Part shown: positions 9,406 through 17,348 of the stretch, piece after piece
Layout: every line of letters starts with the position of its first letter
Numbering within the stretch: the stretch's first letter is position 1
Assembly: GCF_000192795.1 (NCBI RefSeq)
Contig: NW_007360655.1
Location: 1-38,045 of the forward strand
Direction of reading: 5' to 3'
Length of the DNA stretch: 38,045 nucleotides
From: Vavraia culicis subsp. floridensis
Lineage: Eukaryota > Microsporidia > Pleistophoridae
Program-made: the position numbers and the translations under genes
The notes under the pieces: model-generated
The model's database searches: none
The model's input: the letters and a program-made list of their open reading frames with translations, nothing else
Told to the model about the DNA's origin: nothing

Positions 9406-11037
9406 CTATAAAATTTCCTCCTTCTTATCATCAACTGTTCCTTGTGAACCATTCGATAGCAAGTTTTGAACAAAATCAAAAAACCTGCTGGACTTTTTCG
9501 TATCGTTTTTATCAACCAATTCCTTTTTTTCTTCCATCCTTTCTTGTATTTTTTCAGCAACTTCATTTTCTTTACTTTGAATCCCTGTCACCTCTGCGCT
9601 CTGTTCCTTGCCCGTAAGTAAATCCCTGGCTGTCACCCGATAAATTCCATTCACGTCCGCCTCAAATCCGACCTCAATCCTCGGCACACCCTTGGGTGCT
9701 TTCTTGATGTTCTTGAGGATTATCTTGCCCAAGAAACAATTATTTTTCACATTTTCGTCCTCTCCTTGGTAAATATTAACTATCACTTCTTCCTGGCCGT
9801 CCTCGCTGGTCGTGAATACACTGCTTTTTTTCAGTGGCAACGTGCTGTTACGCTTCACGATGGTGCTCATCAGTCCGCCAACGGTTTCAATCCCCAGACT
9901 GAGACTTGTCACATCAAGAAGAAGCTTGTTTACATCACCTGATAGAATAGCAGCTTGGATGGCAGCGCCCTGTGCCACTGATTCATCGGGAGAAGCTGTA
10001 AATAATGGCTTACGTTTGAAAATTTCTTCACTGAGTCTTCTGACCAAAGGCATCCTCGTCATTCCGCCAACGAGCACAAGATGGTCCACCTGATCAATGT
10101 TTGCATCCTTCAGTGCCTTCAAACACGGTTTAACTGTTTTCTTGATTAGTGGTGCAACTATGTCTTCAAACTCAGCACGTCCTAGTTCATGCATGAAATG
10201 CGTATCTTTATACGCATACGGAACACTGATTGTCACGCTTTCTTGTGTTGATAACTCCTTCTTTGCGCTTTCAGCTGCCTTTTTCATTCGTGGTCGGATC
10301 TTCTTCAAATCTTCATCGCTCAATTCGTTGCCATCCATAAGTTTTCCCATCAGAAAATCCGTTAGAGAGTTGTCAACATCGTCGCCGCCAAGAAAAGAAT
10401 CTCCCGCTGTTGCCTTGACCTCAAAAATGTTATCGCTCTTCTCAAGGATCGAAATATCAAATGTGCCACCACCAAGATCATACACGGCAATGTGACCCGT
10501 GATGGCATGGTTCAAAGCAGCACTTGTCGGCTCGTTAAGCACCCTTAACACCTTGAGCCCCGCCAGTTCACCCGCTTTTTTTGTCGCCTCGCGCTGTGTG
10601 TGGTTAAAATATGCCGGCACTGTTATCACAGCAAGCTTAACTGGTCTGTTCAAGTAGCTTTCTGCAGCGCTTTTCAGCTTCGATAGTACAAAAGATGATA
10701 TTTTTGCCGGTTCGTAGCGTTTATCATCAACCTTGATTTGTATTTCATCCTTCTCTTCCAGAACGTCGAAAGGTAGTTTTCTGGTGTATTCCTCAGTGTC
10801 TGCATATTTTCTGCCAATTAATCTCTTTACGTTGAAAATGGTGTGTTTCGGGTCTGTCAGCAATCTGCGTTGTGCAGGTTTTCCGGCTATCACATTCTCA
10901 CCAGAAATGTTAACCACGCTTGGCGTAGTTCGCTGTCCCTCTTGATTCTCTATTATTGTAGGAATGCTGTCCTGCATTATGGAAATGCATGAGTTAGTGG
11001 TTCCTAGATCTATGCCTACTATCGCTGGTTTGTTCAT
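9406..11037 (-). CDS. Mitochondrial/mitosomal-type Hsp70 (DnaK family)
   Basis: A 543-residue ATP-driven chaperone. In microsporidia the mitochondrial Hsp70 works in the mitosome, in protein import and Fe-S cluster assembly. Nucleotide-binding signatures are present: I-D-L-G-T-T-N-S at 9-16, D-L-G-G-G-T-F-D at 187-194, and L-V-G-G-M-T-R at 322-328. Residues typical of the bacterial/mitochondrial class rather than cytosolic or ER Hsp70 include I-E-N-x-E-G-x-R-T-T-P-S near 29-40, and G-V-P-R-I-E-V with N-G-I-Y in the substrate domain (about 450-465). The helical lid is cut down to roughly 60 residues, and there is no EEVD or HDEL ending. The protein starts almost at the ATPase domain, so no N-terminal presequence is visible. 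A C-rich block (CCCCTCC) lies just upstream of the ATG. Flanked by tRNA-Tyr upstream. Confidence 0.93.
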   Translation of the reverse strand: MNKPAIVGIDLGTTNSCISIMQDSIPTIIENQEGQRTTPSVVNISGENVIAGKPAQRRLLTDPKHTIFNVKRLIGRKYADTEEYTRKLPFDVLEEKDEIQIKVDDKRYEPAKISSFVLSKLKSAAESYLNRPVKLAVITVPAYFNHTQREATKKAGELAGLKVLRVLNEPTSAALNHAITGHIAVYDLGGGTFDISILEKSDNIFEVKATAGDSFLGGDDVDNSLTDFLMGKLMDGNELSDEDLKKIRPRMKKAAESAKKELSTQESVTISVPYAYKDTHFMHELGRAEFEDIVAPLIKKTVKPCLKALKDANIDQVDHLVLVGGMTRMPLVRRLSEEIFKRKPLFTASPDESVAQGAAIQAAILSGDVNKLLLDVTSLSLGIETVGGLMSTIVKRNSTLPLKKSSVFTTSEDGQEEVIVNIYQGEDENVKNNCFLGKIILKNIKKAPKGVPRIEVGFEADVNGIYRVTARDLLTGKEQSAEVTGIQSKENEVAEKIQERMEEKKELVDKNDTKKSSRFFDFVQNLLSNGSQGTVDDKKEEIL

Positions 11038-11272
11038 CTTCTAAAATCGGAGGGGAGCATTCACAAAAATTAAAGGAGCCTTTGCGGCAACCGGCAGATG
11101 CAAAATATGGTAATGGGTTGTATCAGTTGCCCGGTAAGCCCCTTGTAGTTAATCTAGCATCACGGTTAGCGAAAGCATTTTTGAACAAGCAGTAAAAAAT
11201 GGAAACGAAGGAATAAAAGGTTCCTGTGTTGTTGATGTATTACTTACCGATTTCGTATTTTCGAAAAAGAAG

Positions 11273-11278
11273 AAAAAA
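11273..11278 (-). terminator. RNA polymerase III terminator of tRNA-Tyr
   Basis: A run of six T on the minus strand begins two bases after the discriminator base of the tRNA, followed by further T-rich sequence, as expected for Pol III termination. Confidence 0.75.
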
Positions 11279-11279
11279 T

Positions 11280-11364
11280 TCCCGCGGGGCGGAATCGAAC
11301 CACCGACAATGCGATGACTACGTCACCTCTACAGTCGCATGCTCTACCACTGAGCTACCGCCGG
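11280..11364 (-). tRNA. tRNA-Tyr (anticodon GUA), with a 13-nt intron
   Basis: The minus strand folds as a cloverleaf. The D arm is GCTC-AGTGGTA-GAGC. The anticodon stem TGCGA pairs with TCGCA, and the T arm is GGTGG-TTCGATT-CCGCC with one G-U pair. The anticodon GTA is at 11330-11332. Twenty bases lie between the anticodon stem strands, so a 13-nt intron (about 11316-11328) sits one base 3' of the anticodon, the canonical position; nuclear tRNA-Tyr commonly carries an intron there. The C1-G72 pair and the A73 discriminator (base 11280) match eukaryotic Tyr identity elements. The acceptor stem shows one G-G mismatch at the third pair. The mature length would be 72 nt before CCA addition, which is not encoded. 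A T6 terminator follows. Confidence 0.93.
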
Positions 11365-11822
11365 TCGGTCTGCGCTGATAAGTAGCTATTTATTGTTTAG
11401 ATCGCATGTCTGCTACCAGCTCGTAATTATCCAAAGATGATGTTATCAACGAGTACAATCACAAAGGCGCGTATAAACATTTTAACATACCATTCATACA
11501 CCACAAATGAATTTTTGCAAAGAATGTACTTCATGATGCATGGTGCAAGCACATATCACAACTCATCCAGCCTTTGCTCCATGGACCGCCAAGTTTAGCA
11601 CCTCTTAACACGAATTACACAATTGCTGATAGATAAGGTAACAATTTGCAGATACGAATGTGTGAAATGCTGCGATGAGTACCGCTAATGTTGGATTATG
11701 ATTGCCAGTCGCTCGTTCATTTTAACAATCTCGATTGTCAGCCATCTGTGCATCCAAAAAGTACTTGGAAACCACATCATATACTCTTGGCAAATAGCAC
11801 AGTATATTTAATTACACACTAA
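11365..11822. other. Intergenic region
   Basis: About 0.46 kb between tRNA-Tyr and a 55-codon gene. I see no gene or structured element in it. Confidence 0.55.
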
Positions 11823-11990
11823 TCACTGTTCATTATTCTCTTCTAATTGCGTAAGAATATCAAAAACAGCGTTTTCTATTCTGTCCAAGTACTCATCAGC
11901 CTTGGGATTGTTGGAATCAATGAGTTCGCTTAGGTTTTTCATGAAATCGTCGTATGAGGCTTTCAACTCAATTTTGTTGATTTCCTTCAT
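11823..11990 (-). CDS. Small helical protein, 55 aa
   Basis: A short ATG-to-TGA frame. The product is acidic and strongly helical with a heptad-like spacing of Leu/Ile/Phe (for example F-M-K-N-L-S-E-L-I, then Y-L-D-R-I-E-N-A-V-F-D-I-L). It has no cysteine, signal peptide or membrane segment. An ACCC motif lies three bases upstream of the ATG, as in the housekeeping genes of this window, which is the main reason to believe it is real. It is divergently arranged with the Ubc2 gene. Small subunits of complexes such as Mediator or kinetochore factors look like this, but I cannot name it. Confidence 0.55.
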   Translation of the reverse strand: MKEINKIELKASYDDFMKNLSELIDSNNPKADEYLDRIENAVFDILTQLEENNEQ

Positions 11991-11992
11991 AT

Positions 11993-11996
11993 GGGT
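11993..11996 (-). promoter_or_regulatory. ACCC start motif of the 55-aa ORF
   Basis: ACCC on the minus strand, two bases from the ATG, supporting a real start for the short frame. Confidence 0.45.
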
Positions 11997-12696
11997 TGAT
12001 CCAGGAATTTTACAAATTGCAGACGAATGGCTGAAATGAATGTATTTAGCAAAAAATAACCGGAGTGGTAGGTAAATGTAGCGTAAGATTACACGATAAA
12101 CATGCTTAACATACGCTTATAACCAATTGTTATGAAATATGTTGCACGGTTGGTATTTCAAAGTGGACATAGTAGCGTAGTGCAAGAGCTTTAGAAGATT
12201 CTGCTATATAAAAAATTGCACCGTCGTCATGCCGAACATTTTGGTGTCTTAACCATGAAGAGTCAAGATTTGGCCTGGAATGCCCACGTGATATAGCACG
12301 TTTATATGCAACTATTTGAGTTAAAGTATATTAATGGATAAATTTATGTTTTCTTGTAGAAGAAAACAGCAGTCCTTATAGCATGTATTCATATCTTTTA
12401 CAGCTGAACAGGCTCATGGTTGGTAGTGTGCAATATACAGCCGAAGTACGCGTATAGCTGTTAAAAAAGACTGAAATGCCAATTATATGTCATATATTGC
12501 TGTTAAGGAATGTCGATAGTATTGCTTGTGATCTTGAACCACATTCCAGTTCAATAAAGGATTTAATCGGTTTTACCAAATTTATTTGCATTTAAAGCAA
12601 TCATTCTGCTAGCATATAATTTACAACAGCACCATACAACCAGATCTGCTGGTCAAGCAGTACACACCTTTTTCTTTTTATTTGCCAGTATTCCAT
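11997..12696. other. Divergent intergenic region
   Basis: About 0.7 kb between the divergently transcribed 55-aa ORF and the Ubc2 gene. It must hold both promoters. No additional reading frame or RNA is recognised. Confidence 0.55.
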
Positions 12697-12702
12697 ACCC
12701 CC
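12697..12702 (+). promoter_or_regulatory. ACCCCC start motif of the Ubc2 gene
   Basis: ACCCCC directly abuts the ATG at 12703. It excludes the in-frame TTG at 12682 as the start. Confidence 0.65.
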
Positions 12703-13191
12703 ATGTCAACCCCTACCAAACGAAGATTGATGAAAGACTTGAAGGACTTAGAAAGAACAAAAAGTAGGACTGTATTCGCTGCACCGTTGCAGGACGACAT
12801 TCTGACGTGGTGTGCACTCATAATTGGTCCAAAAGACACACCCTTTGAGGATGCGACGTTCAGTATGACCATGGCATTTGATGAATCATATCCATGCACC
12901 CCACCAACATGCAAATTCATCAGCAAGGTATACCACCCGAATATTTACGCCAATGGTGATCTGTGCCTGGACATTCTTACGAATAGATGGTCACCCACTT
13001 TCAATGTAATGACCATCTTGATGAGCGTTCAATCGATGCTTAACGATCCAAATGTGCACTCACCTGCCAATTTGGAAGCAGCAAATTTGTTTGATAATGA
13101 CAAGAAGTGCTATGTAAGGCGAGTTAGAGATTGTGTGGAGAAGAGCTGGTATGACCTGGACAATGAGCTTGAGAAGAACGAGGCTGACTGA
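12703..13191 (+). CDS. UBC2: Ubiquitin-conjugating enzyme E2, Rad6/Ubc2 type
   Basis: A 162-residue E2 that accepts ubiquitin on a cysteine. Rad6 orthologues, with RING partners such as Rad18 and Bre1, modify PCNA in damage tolerance and histone H2B in transcription. The N-terminus M-S-T-P-x-x-R-R-L-M is the Rad6 signature. H78-P79-N80 and catalytic C88 fall at the same residue numbers as in yeast Rad6, and N-R-W-S-P-T at 94-99 is conserved. The core is full length, and after residue 150 there is a short acidic tail, as in yeast Rad6. The start at 12703 is chosen by homology and by the abutting ACCCCC. It is transcribed divergently from the 55-aa ORF. Confidence 0.95.
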   Translation: MSTPTKRRLMKDLKDLERTKSRTVFAAPLQDDILTWCALIIGPKDTPFEDATFSMTMAFDESYPCTPPTCKFISKVYHPNIYANGDLCLDILTNRWSPTFNVMTILMSVQSMLNDPNVHSPANLEAANLFDNDKKCYVRRVRDCVEKSWYDLDNELEKNEAD

Positions 13192-14421
13192 TTTGTTGGT
13201 AATAGTTCGCTGTGTCATGCGTGGTTGGTGCTTGCTCTGCAGTGCCCACCTTTTTGTCCTTGTTTCACTTACTGTTATTAAATCAAATACTCATTCGCTC
13301 TTTATCCGTTTCTTCATAAACGAACGCTTTTCCATCGCTGATAAAATCGTGTCCTCAGATCGCATCGAATCTGTGCTATTACTTGATCGTAATTACTTAT
13401 GTTGTGATAGAGCGGATCGTGATTTATTGCCAAAGAATTGTAAGCATATGTTTTAATCTATGGCGTGCTACTGCCCTTAACATGCCTATCTATGTCAGAT
13501 AACAAAAAATTGGCGTATCTGATGCCATCACATAACCTTGCTATCATATTTAACATTGTATGGTGATGGGTAGGCTGCGTCAGAACTGTTAGTTCATGTG
13601 AGTGTGCATTATTTCAGTAAAAAACTTTTTAAATGTTGTCAACGCGGATTTTACATGAGTATGGTGCATAACCATCAGTTCTAACGACCAAGAAAACGTG
13701 TCTGTCAGACTGCATTTTATGTAATAAATAAACATTTCTCGTTTTAGTCTTCAATTCCAGACTTAAAGCTCAAACGAATGAAACAGTAACTTTTTGGTTA
13801 TGTCAGTTAAATTGTACTTGACACTGAAATATTAAGCTCAGATGATAACAGATTTGCTCTCATGGTAAATAAAATATGAGTATTACCACCACAATATATG
13901 TCGGTCGCATAATCTGTTGTAAGACCGCCTAGAATGACGTGCAGCATAGTATTCGTACCTGTGGCACGATTTATTTTGTTCGCCATCCACCGAACGTAAA
14001 TTACATAGAAAATATTTTGCTGTTAAATTAAATTTAATTCTTACTTCAGCCGCTTTTCCACATTACCGATGATAGTTTGTGAGCCGCCAATACGAAGTAC
14101 CTATCGCTGTGTATTCCTCATAACAATCTTTATATGGTTAATAAATCTCTTATGGTCATAAATTGGCACAACTAACAGGCGTATTTATGACACTCAAATG
14201 TATCAGTACACCTGTAATTAATCAAACAGTACGAATTTGAAATGTAAATTTGGGAAATAAATTTGAAGCTCATCAAATTACACAACAATTACGCTATGAA
14301 AGCATCACAATGTTCAACTAATAAGGTTGATGAAAGGTGTCTTGATGACAGGAACACAATGGTATGAAACATTTGTCGGATAACATCTCTCAATGACTAG
14401 AAATGATGCAAAACGATTTAA
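13192..14421. other. Convergent intergenic region
   Basis: About 1.2 kb between the 3' ends of the Ubc2 gene and a secreted orphan. AT-rich. A frame at 13133-13456 overlaps the Ubc2 end, uses a GTG start and is not credible. I see nothing else. Confidence 0.6.
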
Positions 14422-15027
14422 TTAATGATAATTTTCGAATAAATACGCTAGAATGAATGTTAAGGTACTATAAGGAACAAAATCCCTGTATTTATACACG
14501 AATTTTTCATAAACATCATTCTGTGAATCCTGCAGGTACAGTTTGATGCAATTTATATCGCAATAAATGACCATGTTTCCTTCACTTTTTGCTTTACCCA
14601 ATAATTGCTTCAGAAAACGCTTTGTTTTAGCTAATTCGTAATTGCTGAGGAAGATTAGACCCACTTTCGCAAAAAAGGATACCTTATAAAAAGGAGGAAC
14701 CATTTTGTTGTCTCGCAGAATGATGAAATCCTCAATAGTGTAGGTTTCGTTCTGTACCAAGGAATTGCCCGTTGGATGCATTGCACTGTATACCCTAGGG
14801 ATTAACAGATCGTATTGTATAATATTTCTCGTTTTTGATTTATTAAGATAGCAAATGTAGTTCAAGTCTTCAGAGATCTTCAGGAAATTTCTGTAACCAC
14901 TGCTATTTCCCATCAGGTTCAAAAATCTTCTATTGTCCTTTGAGGCCTCAGTACAGCACACAATTATAAAGGAGATACAAACTATGAAGAAGACTTTGAT
15001 AATTTCCTTGACGTATAATCCCCTCAT
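14422..15027 (-). CDS. Secreted orphan protein, 201 aa
   Basis: Not recognised. The N-terminus reads as a signal peptide: basic start (R2, K7, K11), hydrophobic core at about 12-23, then C-C-T-E-A-S with cleavage likely near residue 28. The mature part (about 170 residues) has several cysteines, three N-x-S/T sequons (N41, N62 and one near residue 98), and two hydrophobic stretches, one near 120-130 and one at the C-terminus (about 185-197), that could be buried helices or weak membrane anchors. No ACCC motif is seen upstream. Size and style resemble the 389-aa secreted orphan, but I see no direct sequence similarity between them. Probably a lineage-specific exported or spore-surface protein (inference). 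Confidence 0.72.
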   Translation of the reverse strand: MRGLYVKEIIKVFFIVCISFIIVCCTEASKDNRRFLNLMGNSSGYRNFLKISEDLNYICYLNKSKTRNIIQYDLLIPRVYSAMHPTGNSLVQNETYTIEDFIILRDNKMVPPFYKVSFFAKVGLIFLSNYELAKTKRFLKQLLGKAKSEGNMVIYCDINCIKLYLQDSQNDVYEKFVYKYRDFVPYSTLTFILAYLFENYH

Positions 15028-15674
15028 AGCGTTCTTGAAGGATAAAATTTTACAGCTCTTATCAAATTACTAAATATATCGGCGTGAACTAATCATAATA
15101 AACAAGCGGGAAAAGTTACGTATTATTATGAGAATTTTGTACAAGGCATATTTTCAGAGAATCAAGTATTGCATTGCCTCACTATTTCATATCGAGATTT
15201 TGCAGAAATGTACATCACAGCTATCATGAGAGACTACGACACTCGTTGTACGAAATATGCAGCAAACACGCAAGAACTCAATAATTTAGTGCTCTACAAG
15301 CGAATAAATATCTGTATACATTTTTCCGTTGCTATTTTCAGGTCTGCACACATTGTACCTCTCACCTCTGCGCACGATTTAAAAGGTTTGAGATGCATTG
15401 TACTGTTGAAGCTGATCTTCATTTCTTTAAACACCAGGTTTGCTACGCTTGGTGACACTTCTTTTATACCATGGAGATACATTTTTATGAACATACAACA
15501 TGTTATTCGCGAGTGAGAGTAATTTATCGGTCAATATTTTGTGTTTTAATGCGAATTAAATACATTTATGGTTAATTATGCCGTGAGTCAGCTACAGTCT
15601 TCCTCGGTACACCTGATACATCTCAATTCTTTTTCACATTCCTCAAAAATGAAATAAAATAAAAAATATTTCTC
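15028..15674. other. Divergent intergenic region
   Basis: About 0.65 kb between the secreted orphan (-) and ribosomal protein S20 (+). Two overlapping antisense frames lie here (15169-15516 plus, TTG start; 15294-15494 minus, ATG start, 66 codons). Neither has recognisable content or an ACCC motif, so I do not call them. Confidence 0.5.
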
Positions 15675-15678
15675 ACCC
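15675..15678 (+). promoter_or_regulatory. ACCC motif upstream of ribosomal protein S20
   Basis: ACCC about 18 bases upstream of the ATG at 15697; the spacer is purine-rich (A/G). Confidence 0.4.
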
Positions 15679-15696
15679 ATAAGAAACGAAAAGAAG

Positions 15697-16059
15697 ATGG
15701 AGGAGCTAGATCAAAAAAAATTGGAAATAGAAGAACCACAGCTACTTCCTGAAATAACAATCGAACTATTACTTTTATCAACGAAGAAGAACATACTGGA
15801 CATAGTGTGCAGAGATTTTTATGCCTATGCTCTTCAGCATCAGGAAAGTATCCCTCCTGCAAAACACTTGAAAACAATAAAAGGGCAGATCACCACGCGC
15901 AAGTCACCTTGCGGTCAGGGAACTGCAACATGGAGCAGGTACAAGTTGTTTGTCTACGGTAGGAAATTTGAGTTCAGGACGACACATGATTTCTTGGAGA
16001 AGGTTGCAACTTTTTTGCAAAATAATGATGTTGAGATTACTTTGAAAGTAAAGAGCTGA
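15697..16059 (+). CDS. RPS20: 40S ribosomal protein S20 (uS10)
   Basis: A 120-residue small-subunit protein, close to the usual eukaryotic length (about 119). uS10 sits in the head of the 40S subunit. The diagnostic loop I-T-T-R-K-S-P-C-G-x-G at about residues 66-76 is followed by T-W-x-R-Y, matching the T-T-R-K-T-P-C-G-E-G family motif. The C-terminus ends in the conserved V-E-I-T-L-K-V strand. The N-terminal 20 residues are acidic and not conserved. The ATG at 15697 is the only sensible start, and no intron is needed, although ribosomal protein genes are where microsporidian introns usually occur. Confidence 0.92.
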   Translation: MEELDQKKLEIEEPQLLPEITIELLLLSTKKNILDIVCRDFYAYALQHQESIPPAKHLKTIKGQITTRKSPCGQGTATWSRYKLFVYGRKFEFRTTHDFLEKVATFLQNNDVEITLKVKS

Positions 16060-17348
16060 TTTATTAACGTTATTTTTGGATTCGTCCATGAACATATACG
16101 GTATTCGTATGAGGACACTCCATTGGTGTGTTCTGACACGCCTATTTTCACGAGAGTACGGAGGCACTAAAACTTGTGTTTGTGCCGGTCATCCCTAGCG
16201 ATCAATCAGCCGTGTATTTTAAAGGCTATCTAATACGGTAAATATTCTGTGTTGAATGTAAGGCTATGGCAAGTTCTGACGATGGGCATCCTTGCTACGC
16301 ATGGATTGTTCTTATGTCAATAATAATTTGCTCGAAGAGGGCGCTTTTACTGTAGGATGTGTTCTTCTATTAATTGCACTGTGTGTCTCGTGTATATGGA
16401 CTGACAGCTTTGACGGGAGTAGTTAGAAATATATCAACGAGCAGCACAAACTAGTATTAAACAGAACATTATTACCGTAAATAGCAATTATGTACTTAGA
16501 TTTGTCTAACGATTCACATCATCCCTGTCATATAACATACTGTTGTGGCACCATAATATCTCATACCATTTAAGTTGTATTCTTGCCATACTACTGAGAA
16601 GATCTTCGTAGAAAATTTTGGAAATAAAAAACAGTGAACAGAAAATCGAGGAAAAAATTTTTAGAATATCCGCGCTTTGCCAGAATATAGCAAAAATAGA
16701 GCAAGATATGCGACTTATTGCCACTAAAATATTTGGCTGTCATCGTATTGTAAAAAAGATACTTATGATATCTACATCAAGTGAATGCAACAAGATTATT
16801 AAAAAATCGATTTTAGTACAATCGAATCATGCGTAACACCAACGGTCTTATATACCAACTTATTACAGCACCATAATATCATAATACCAAAGGCACACCA
16901 AGCTGCTGACTTCTGCTCATTTTTCTCGCTGCAAAATTCATTATCAACAAATATTCGAATTTGATTCCAGGTGCTAATCCGTTTAACAACAGTAATGTTT
17001 AATTCTTACGATTTAACTCATCAATTATGCTTGATCATCACCGAGATATGAAAATAACGCACAGCTATGATATTTAACAAATTCTATCGTATATGATTGT
17101 GCATCGCACCCTTGATACAAGGTTCACACAAATAAACACAGCATACTGCCAATATACGACATGACTAACAAATTATAGGAAACTTTTTGTTTTTAAACAG
17201 CAAACAGTGGGCAAAAAATATTATTGCGCTGTATAATCCACATCAAATTATCCTTTTATCCTACGACTTGTTTACTATCCGTAATCTTATGTTACATGAT
17301 CCTTGTTTGACGACGTTCTGAAGGAAAAATCATCTTGACAATAGACTT
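16060..17348. other. Convergent intergenic region
   Basis: About 1.3 kb between the S20 and LRR genes. It holds a coiled-coil-like open frame at 16618-16836 that lacks an ATG at its 5' end (see findings) and two copies of the 13-mer GCACCATAATATC (near 16548 and 16868). No other feature is seen. Confidence 0.5.

Noticed and set aside
9812..10945. Long plus-strand frames opposite Hsp70 (9812-10093, 10097-10495, 10733-10945)
   Set aside because: Antisense shadows of a strongly conserved coding gene, with no content of their own.
12682..12702. Upstream extension of the Ubc2 frame
   Set aside because: It begins with TTG, not ATG. Homology with the Rad6 N-terminus and ACCCCC directly before the ATG place the start at 12703.
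16548..16880. 13-mer GCACCATAATATC occurring twice
   Set aside because: Short and in AT-rich DNA; could be chance and no wider similarity is seen.
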